Assembly: GCA_903837135.1 (NCBI GenBank)
Contig: CAILTK010000056.1
Location: forward strand, 105,846-169,845
DNA length: 64,000 bases
Direction: 5' to 3'
Source of the DNA: an uncultured Caulobacterales bacterium
GTDB lineage: Bacteria > Pseudomonadota > Alphaproteobacteria > Caulobacterales > Caulobacteraceae
Shown here: positions 58,402 through 64,000 of the stretch, in pieces
Layout of the letters: each line of letters starts with the position of its first letter
Numbering within the stretch: position 1 is the first letter of the stretch
The notes under the pieces: model-generated
The model's input: the letters and a program-made list of their open reading frames with translations, nothing else
Told to the model about the DNA's origin: nothing
Database searches by the model: none
Program-made: the position numbers and the translations under genes

Positions 58402-60015
58402 CTACGCCTTCATGAAGCCGAGGTCCGCGGTCGGGAAGGACGACAGCCGGGGGAAGATCACCGCCAGCTGCGACGGGGTCACCCCCATCCATTTGGCCAG
58501 GGTGGCGATGTAGGCGTCGACCGAGGTGGTGGGGATGAAGGCCGTGCCGACCGCATCCGGATTGACGAAGGCCGGGGTGGTGGCCGTGGCCGCGCGGTCG
58601 ATGCCGAGGGTCGGATAGGCGCCGTAGATGTCGCCGCCCTTCACCGCTCCGCCGCTGACCAGATGATGGCCGCCCCAGGCGTGGTCGGTGCCGTCGCCGT
58701 TGGTGGTGAAGGTGCGGTTGAAGTCCGACGCGGTGAAGGCGGTCATCTGATCGCCCATCCCCAGGCTGGTCATCGCGCTGTCGAAATAGGCCAGGGCGTG
58801 ATCGAGCTGGGCCAATAGCAGGCCCTGCCGGCTGTTCTGGCTGTCGTGCGTGTCGAAGCTGCCGTAGGAGACGAAGAACATCTCGCGCTGCACGCCCAGG
58901 AGGGCGTGGGCGGCGGCGGTTTCGGCCACCGCCTGCAGCTGGTCGGCGAGCGGGTTGTCCACCACCTTGCCGCTGATCGGATCGGTGAACGGCGGGGGGG
59001 CCGCGACCTGGCTGTAGGCGCCGCCCGCCGCGCCGAGGGCCGCGTCGTAGACCACGGAGGCGTTGATCGAGCGGGTCACCGCCGCCGCATAGTCGACCAT
59101 CAGGAAGTTGGTCGCCGACGGGCCCAGCGAAGATTCCTGCAGGCCGGCGCGAAGCTCGGCCAGGAGCACGCTGGATTCGTCGTAGGTCCCCGTGGCGCTG
59201 AGTAGGGTCACGTTCTGGGCGGTGGCGCGGTTCTTTCCGTAGTTGATGCGGAACGGCCGGGTGCCGGCGCCGTCGAGATAGACGGTGTTGCCCGCGGTGG
59301 TCACCGCGGTGAAGTCGGTGGCCGCGCCGTTGACGGCGGCGAAGGTATCGCCGATAAGCCCGCCCCAGCCGGTGCCCGATCCCTCCACGTGGCCCGATTG
59401 CCAGGCCGACTGCTGGTCGGCGTGGGAGAACAGGCGCTGCGGGATCAGGGTCGTGGCCGTCGGCTTGAGGTAGGCGGCCTTGGTCAGCGGCGCCAACAAG
59501 GTGCCCACGTTGGCGATGACGGCCAGCCGGCCGGCGGCGAACCGGCTCTGGGTCGTGGGCATCAGCGGATGGACGCCGAAGGTGCGCTGCTTGGTTCCCG
59601 TCGCCGTGGCGTTGGCCGCCGGCACGGTCTGGGCGGTCAGGGGGGTGATCGGCAGGACGCCGCCCCAGTGTTCGGGCATCGCCGTACTGCTGATGACGCG
59701 CTTGGTGAGGGGCGAGGTCTGGCCCACCGGCGCCGCGGCCGTGCCCGGCGGCATGAGGGCGATGGGGTCGGTCCCGAGGAAGCGGGCGTTCCAGTACTGC
59801 AGGAAGCTGCCCTGGTCGGTGGCGATGAGCAGGTTGTTGCTGTCGTTGCCCCCGGTCAGGAAGATGCAGACCAGGGCCTTGTACGGCGAGGCGGCCGGGG
59901 CCGACTGGGCCGCGGCCTCGCCGATCGCCGACAGGTTGAGGAGCAGGGGCCCGGCCACGCCGAGGCCGGCGAACTGAAGCAGGGCGCTGCGACGGGAAGG
60001 CAATTTGTGGGTCAC
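58402..60015 (-). CDS. DUF1501 family exported protein
   Basis: A 537-residue protein with a twin-arginine signal peptide (PSRRSALLQFAGLGVAGPLLL) and the DUF1501 features 'ALVCIFLTGGNDSNNLLIATDQGSF', 'GVHPLMPTTQSRF', 'LFSHADQQSAWQSG' and 'TDHAWGGHHLVSGG'. The fold is an alkaline-phosphatase-like one; many members are paired with DUF1800 proteins, as here (10 bases downstream of that gene). The function is not established. The Tat signal suggests a folded, perhaps metal-containing, periplasmic protein. Confidence 0.93.
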   Translation of the reverse strand: MTHKLPSRRSALLQFAGLGVAGPLLLNLSAIGEAAAQSAPAASPYKALVCIFLTGGNDSNNLLIATDQGSFLQYWNARFLGTDPIALMPPGTAAAPVGQTSPLTKRVISSTAMPEHWGGVLPITPLTAQTVPAANATATGTKQRTFGVHPLMPTTQSRFAAGRLAVIANVGTLLAPLTKAAYLKPTATTLIPQRLFSHADQQSAWQSGHVEGSGTGWGGLIGDTFAAVNGAATDFTAVTTAGNTVYLDGAGTRPFRINYGKNRATAQNVTLLSATGTYDESSVLLAELRAGLQESSLGPSATNFLMVDYAAAVTRSINASVVYDAALGAAGGAYSQVAAPPPFTDPISGKVVDNPLADQLQAVAETAAAHALLGVQREMFFVSYGSFDTHDSQNSRQGLLLAQLDHALAYFDSAMTSLGMGDQMTAFTASDFNRTFTTNGDGTDHAWGGHHLVSGGAVKGGDIYGAYPTLGIDRAATATTPAFVNPDAVGTAFIPTTSVDAYIATLAKWMGVTPSQLAVIFPRLSSFPTADLGFMKA

Positions 60016-60025
60016 GTTGCGGTTC

Positions 60026-61915
60026 CTATCGCTGAACGATGTATTCTGGCGACGTCAGGGTGATGATGAAGGCGGCCCTGACCTTGTCCATCTGCACCGC
60101 GGCCTTCTGGGCGGCGGTCGGCGTCTTGGCGGACGATTGCGTGGCCGCCAGCACGCGGGTCAGCCGGGCCGAGAGCACCGGGCTCATCACCCCGCCGAAG
60201 AACAGGAAGTTGATGCGGTCGATCAGCGCCTGATTGTTGTCGCCGGTGGTCACGCCCGGCGGCGACAGCGCCGCGATCTCCTTGCTGTAGGTGACCGTCA
60301 CGTCCCCGCCCGGCCAGGCTTTGTTCTGCGCCGCGGCGATCATCAGGTTGGCGTAGCTCGGGATGGTGACGCTATCGACCGCCTGGAACTCCGGCGCCAC
60401 GAGGCCCGCCTTGGCGATGTTGGTGCCGGGCGGCACATAGTCGGGGGCCCAGAAGTTGAACACCGACAGGGCCTCCAGCGGCGCCTCGTCGAGCTGGCCC
60501 GCGTCGCCATAGTCGACGGACTGCAGGAAGTTTCCCGTGGGCGCGCTGGCGGTGGGCTTTGAGGTGGCTTCGCACGCCCGCAGCCAGTGGGTCATGCGGA
60601 TCACCGGTTCGCGCAGCTTGCCGAAGGTGTTGCCGAGCGCCGTCGCCGTGCTCTGCGCCTCGGCGTCGGTCAGCACCGCGGTCAGGGTGGCGAACAGATC
60701 GCCGTAGCCGGCCGGATTGCCCGTGGCGGAAAAGACCGCCGCGACGCGGCCGACATAGGCGGCGCTGGGATTGCTGGTGACGAACTGCTGGATCAGCCGG
60801 CGGGCGATGAAGGGGGCGACGTTCGGATGGTAGGCGATCACCCGCAAGGCGCTGTCCAGCGACCGCGCCTGGTAGGTGGCCAGGGCGGCGGCGCCGGCCG
60901 CCGTGGTCGGCTTGGGCCCGGTGTAGGCGGCGATGGTGGTGCCGAGGAAGGTCTTGGACAGCTGCGAGTGATAGGCCGGGTAGGCGATCAGGGGCTGCAC
61001 GTCGGGCGAGGTCTGGTCGACGCCGACGGCCGGCTGACGGCTGAAGGTGGAGGCGGTCGGCGTGGCGGCGTACCAGCTCCAGCCGGTGAACACATTGGCC
61101 AGCCCGGCGATGTCGTCGTGGGTGTAGGTGGGGACGACGGCGCCCGTGGTGTCGAGCTTGGTCGAGCCGTCCGGATTGAGGCGAACCAGGCCGATGGACA
61201 TCAGCTGCATCACCTCGCGGGCGTAGTTCTCGTCGGGGTGGCGGGACGGATCGGTGTCGGCCTGCTGGTTGCCGATGATGTTGAGGTAGAGCCCCATCGC
61301 CGGGTGCAGGGTCACCGCCTTCAACAGGTCGATGTAGCTGCCCAATCCCTTCTGGCTCAGCATGTCGAACCAGGAGGCGGCGATCCGCGCCGTGATGCTG
61401 GAGGATTTGAACGAGACGACGAAGATCTGCGACAGCGCCAGCGCCATCCGGTGACGCAACTGGTCGTCGCCCAGCACGGCGCGGGCCCAGAAGCTCTCTT
61501 CGAACTGGGCGTAGCTCACGAGCTGCTTGGTCACCTTGACCGTGGGGGCGGCGGCGAGCGCCGCGGCGTAGGCGGCGTCGAAATCCGCCTGCCGGCGCGT
61601 CACCCACTGCAGGTGGAAATTGGCGGACGTCGTCCAGAATCCGGGCGCTCCGCCGGCCGTCGGGGCGGCCTGGAGCTGGGCGTTGAACCAGCCGGTCGCG
61701 CCCTGTTGCTGGTAGGCGAGGATCGAGGTGTCGGTCGCGCCGAAGGTGCATCGGTTGAGGAAGGTCGGCGCCGAGATCCTGGCGGTCGTCGTGGCGCCGC
61801 CGGCGGCCGGAGCGGACAGCTTCCCGGCCACGCTGGCCACCGTGGCGGCGGTCGCGATGACTGCGGCTACGCTTACACCGGCCGTGACCGTCGTGGCCGC
61901 GTTAGAAGTGGTCAT
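60026..61915 (-). CDS. DUF1800 family exported protein
   Basis: A 629-residue protein with a hydrophobic, Ala/Val-rich N-terminus (about 5-45) and the DUF1800 features 'FLNRCTFGATDTSILAYQQQGATGWFNAQL', 'LRHRMALALSQIFVVS', 'HPDENYAREVMQLMSIGLVRLNPDG' and 'VAPFIARRLIQQFVTSNPS'. It forms a two-gene operon with DUF1501. I chose ATG 61915 because the earlier ATG at 61942 adds a tail unlike a signal peptide. The pair occurs widely in Gram-negative bacteria; its role is unknown. Confidence 0.92.
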   Translation of the reverse strand: MTTSNAATTVTAGVSVAAVIATAATVASVAGKLSAPAAGGATTTARISAPTFLNRCTFGATDTSILAYQQQGATGWFNAQLQAAPTAGGAPGFWTTSANFHLQWVTRRQADFDAAYAAALAAAPTVKVTKQLVSYAQFEESFWARAVLGDDQLRHRMALALSQIFVVSFKSSSITARIAASWFDMLSQKGLGSYIDLLKAVTLHPAMGLYLNIIGNQQADTDPSRHPDENYAREVMQLMSIGLVRLNPDGSTKLDTTGAVVPTYTHDDIAGLANVFTGWSWYAATPTASTFSRQPAVGVDQTSPDVQPLIAYPAYHSQLSKTFLGTTIAAYTGPKPTTAAGAAALATYQARSLDSALRVIAYHPNVAPFIARRLIQQFVTSNPSAAYVGRVAAVFSATGNPAGYGDLFATLTAVLTDAEAQSTATALGNTFGKLREPVIRMTHWLRACEATSKPTASAPTGNFLQSVDYGDAGQLDEAPLEALSVFNFWAPDYVPPGTNIAKAGLVAPEFQAVDSVTIPSYANLMIAAAQNKAWPGGDVTVTYSKEIAALSPPGVTTGDNNQALIDRINFLFFGGVMSPVLSARLTRVLAATQSSAKTPTAAQKAAVQMDKVRAAFIITLTSPEYIVQR

Positions 61916-62168
61916 GATGAGTCCCGCCCTTGTCCAGCCCACCGTATTCGATCAGAGCAGATTCGCGAGTGGACTATTCGACGCGGCGGCGCATTACTGA
62001 AGCCCTACTCGGCCAATTTGTCATTAATTATATATAAACTCGAACTACCGTGATGCGTTATTACAAGGATAACGTCCGTTCATCTTGTGTCCAGGCTTCG
62101 CCGCGGCGGCCCGGACGGCGCCAGTCAGCGACCGATTCGGCGGTCGGGGACGCGAAGTCAGGCCGGAC
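61916..62168. promoter_or_regulatory. AT-rich upstream region of the DUF1800-DUF1501 operon
   Basis: A markedly AT-rich stretch (TTAATTATATATAAA, about 62023-62037) stands out in this GC-rich genome about 110 bases upstream of the DUF1800 start. It is the likely promoter or upstream element. The virB11 gene ends just to the right, so the region may also contain its terminator, though no clear hairpin was seen. Confidence 0.4.
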
Positions 62169-63176
62169 TCAGCGGCGCGCGCTGTTGGGCGTGAAGGCGA
62201 TCTCGGCGACCATCCGCCGGCCGTCCCGTCGCGAGAGTTGCACGGCCACATCCACCACGCCGGCGACATAGTCGACGATTTCGCGCCGGCCGAGGTTGGC
62301 GCCCGCCTGCAGCACCATCAGGGCGATCTGGTCCACGGCCGCGCGGGGGTTGTCGGCGTGGACGGTGGTGATGGAGCCCGGATGTCCGGAATTGACGGCG
62401 CGCAGGAAGCTGTAGGCCTCGGGTCCGCGCAGCTCGCCGAGGATGATGCGGTCGGGGCGCATCCTGAGCGACGCCTGCAGCAGGTCCTCCATGTCGATCC
62501 GCGCCTCGCCGAGCTGGCCCCGGGCGGAGATCAGGCCGACGGCGTTGGGGTGGTCGAGCCGGACCTCGGGCGTATCCTCGATGGTGATCAGCCGCTCGGT
62601 CCGCGGGATCTCCTTCACCAGGGCGTTGAGAAAAGTGGTCTTGCCGGTGGAGGTCCCGCCCGAGACGATGATGTTCTTGCGCGCCCGGACGGCGCGGCGC
62701 AGGAAGCCGGAGACGTCGCCGGCCTGCAACAGGGCCTCGAGGTCGATATCGTCGAGCGCGGGATCCTCGAACTGGGTGCTGCGGACCGTGTCGAAGGCGC
62801 CGGCGGCGGCGTAGTCGTCGAGGCCCAGATCGCTGACCACATGCTTGCGGATGGCGATCGCCATGGCCCCGCGGGTGGCCGGCGGGGCGACGATCTGGAC
62901 CCGCGATCCGTCCGGCAGGGTCGCCGCCAGCAGCGGGTGCTCGCGATTGACTCCCTGATGGTTGGCGGCCGCGATCTGGGTGGCGAGCCGCCAGAGAGCG
63001 GTGTCGGTCAGCTCGGGCGCGGCGCAGCGTTCGGTCTCGCCGCCCAGCGTCTCGATCCACACCTCGCCCGGCGCATTGATCAGGATGTCGGTGACGTCGG
63101 CGCGGTTGAGCCAGGCCGCGAGCGGGCGAAGGTAGGCTTCGAGATAGGCGCCGCGATCGCTGGCCGGCCGGTTCAC
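62169..63176 (-). CDS. virB11: VirB11-type type IV secretion ATPase
   Basis: A 335-residue hexameric traffic ATPase that powers type IV secretion or conjugation. The C-terminal domain has the Walker A 'IIVSGGTSTGKTTFLNALV' (173-181), the Asp box 'ITIEDTPEVRL', Walker B 'MRPDRIILGELRGPEAYSFLRA' and the His box 'GHPGSITTVHADNP' (264-276), all intact. It overlaps the virB10 gene by 4 bases (ATGA), matching the usual virB10-virB11 order. It is the last gene of that operon here. Confidence 0.95.
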   Translation of the reverse strand: MNRPASDRGAYLEAYLRPLAAWLNRADVTDILINAPGEVWIETLGGETERCAAPELTDTALWRLATQIAAANHQGVNREHPLLAATLPDGSRVQIVAPPATRGAMAIAIRKHVVSDLGLDDYAAAGAFDTVRSTQFEDPALDDIDLEALLQAGDVSGFLRRAVRARKNIIVSGGTSTGKTTFLNALVKEIPRTERLITIEDTPEVRLDHPNAVGLISARGQLGEARIDMEDLLQASLRMRPDRIILGELRGPEAYSFLRAVNSGHPGSITTVHADNPRAAVDQIALMVLQAGANLGRREIVDYVAGVVDVAVQLSRRDGRRMVAEIAFTPNSARR

Positions 63177-64000
63177 TTCACGCCGCCGACCGGGGCGAAG
63201 TCGAGATCCCGGGCCACGAAGATGCGGATCGGCGAGCCCTGCGGCACCTTGATGGTCGGGGAAATGGTGGTGGGCGACGCCGCCGCGCCGAGGTTGGTGG
63301 CCTCGGTGCTGGAGCCGATCACCACCTGGGTGCTCGGCGCGCGGGCCAGGCTGGCCATGCCGAGGTTGATCACCGTGAGCAGGGCCGCGCCGCCATACCG
63401 TTCGAAGAAATGGCGATCCACCGTCCCGTCGAGGCCGGCGCGCCCGAGCGGATCGGTGCCCGACGAGCCGATCTGGATCGACGCGCCATCGGGCCGGATG
63501 ATGCGGGTCCAGATGACGAAGGCGCGCGACTGGCCGAGGGCCACCGCGCTCTTGTATTGGCCGATCACCCGGCTGCCGCGCGGCACGAGCACGGTCGAGC
63601 CGTCGAAGCCGCGCACGTCGCGGCTGACCACCGCCCGGGCGAAGCCGGGAAGGTCGGAGTTCAGCGCGGTCTCCAGCACGCCCGGGATCATCGCGCCCTG
63701 GGCGATCGTCTCGCGAGTGTTGCGCAGGAGCGTGGCGCGGGACCGTTCGGGCTCGGCGGCGCCGACCCGCTCGGCGAACTTCTCGTCGGCGTTGAGACCG
63801 GCGGTTTCGGCCGCGCCGCCGCCGGTCGACCCCGCACTCTTGACCGCCGTCGCGCCCTGGGCCTGGCCGCTCGCGGCGGCCGGCGCCGGAGCCTGCTCCA
63901 GATCGACCACCAGGGCGGGCGACTTTCGCGCCGCGGCGGTGGGGTCGGCGCCGGCGGGCGAGGGCGGCGGGTTGGCGGCCATCGCCGTGAACGGGTTGAC
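63173..64000 (-). CDS. virB10: VirB10-type type IV secretion protein (truncated by window edge)
   Basis: The C-terminal 275 codons of a VirB10/TrbI protein, the energy-sensing core component spanning both membranes. 'AQGAMIPGVLETALNSDLPGFARAVVSRDVRGFDGSTVLVPRGSRVIGQYKS' and the closing 'VPQGSPIRIFVARDLDF' are the conserved VirB10 C-terminal domain. The frame is still open at position 64000, and an ATG at 63982 would leave out the cytoplasmic part and membrane helix expected in this family, so the true start lies outside the window. It is part of the same type IV secretion operon as virB11. Confidence 0.92.
   Translation of the reverse strand, partial: VNPFTAMAANPPPSPAGADPTAAARKSPALVVDLEQAPAPAAASGQAQGATAVKSAGSTGGGAAETAGLNADEKFAERVGAAEPERSRATLLRNTRETIAQGAMIPGVLETALNSDLPGFARAVVSRDVRGFDGSTVLVPRGSRVIGQYKSAVALGQSRAFVIWTRIIRPDGASIQIGSSGTDPLGRAGLDGTVDRHFFERYGGAALLTVINLGMASLARAPSTQVVIGSSTEATNLGAAASPTTISPTIKVPQGSPIRIFVARDLDFAPVGGVK

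Noticed and set aside
62169..64000. Considered whether the virB genes and the STAND gene belong to one mobile element
   Set aside because: About 8 kb of ordinary chromosomal genes with typical composition lie between them; no mobility genes are visible in that stretch.

Overview
The window is high-GC, densely packed DNA with the character of an alphaproteobacterium, most likely a member of the Caulobacterales (Caulobacter/Phenylobacterium type). The signs are a large TonB-dependent receptor next to an S9 peptidase, a DUF1501/DUF1800 secreted pair, a TPR-GT41 glycosyltransferase like the flagellin glycosyltransferase FlmG, CtrA-like boxes (TTAA-N7-TTAA), and families of palindromic intergenic repeats. 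No rRNA, tRNA, CRISPR array or complete insertion sequence was recognised. The taxonomic call is an inference from gene content.

Layout. 1-9.1 kb: nutrient uptake and efflux (partial S9 peptidase, TonB receptor with a strong terminator, RND adaptor and pump). 9.1-13.8 kb: cytochrome c, an orphan Imm8-like immunity protein, a sugar-transfer ATP-grasp protein, a PLP decarboxylase and a PhyH-type dioxygenase. 14.0-28.8 kb: a long cluster that looks like a surface or flagellin glycosylation system. A ten-gene tightly packed run encodes a GNAT, an ACP, an SDR, an MBL hydrolase, KAS III, a MaoC-SDR fusion, an FkbH-like HAD enzyme, a second ACP, an acyl-adenylating ligase and a TPR-GT41 glycosyltransferase. 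It is followed by a CgeB-type glycosyltransferase, an acyltransferase 3, a spermidine-synthase-like protein and a fused FdtA-FdtB deoxysugar ketoisomerase/aminotransferase. The inferred product is an N-acylated 3-amino-3,6-dideoxyhexose whose acyl group is built on a dedicated carrier protein.

28.9-38.0 kb: a PadR-DUF1700-DUF2807 operon, then an ECF sigma factor with an RskA-like anti-sigma factor beside a lipid-modification locus (two CFA-synthase-family methyltransferases, DUF2177, DUF1295, a flavoprotein and DUF1365). This set resembles the oxidative-stress lipid regulon, including furan-fatty-acid genes, of Rhodobacter. The DUF2177 gene carries a one-base frameshift. 38.1-41.1 kb: a complete elongation factor P modification set (efp, epmA, epmB). 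41.2-47.3 kb: a small glycan/redox operon (GT2, SDR, GMC oxidoreductase, GT-C membrane protein) punctuated by palindromic repeats, one of which lies in frame inside the SDR gene.

47.3-54.3 kb: an island of lower GC holding one 1797-residue gene, a STAND NTPase with an N-terminal PD-(D/E)xK-type (DUF4297/Cap4-like) nuclease domain. It is most likely an Avs-type anti-phage sensor with a long C-terminal region I cannot assign. 54.3-64.0 kb: an F420-oxidoreductase-like enzyme, a type B carboxylesterase, a small secreted protein, an HxlR-SCP2 regulator, the DUF1501/DUF1800 pair and the end of a type IV secretion locus (virB11 and a partial virB10).

The best candidates for something undescribed are the giant STAND nuclease gene and the carrier-protein-based acyl-amino-sugar glycosylation cluster with its gene fusions.
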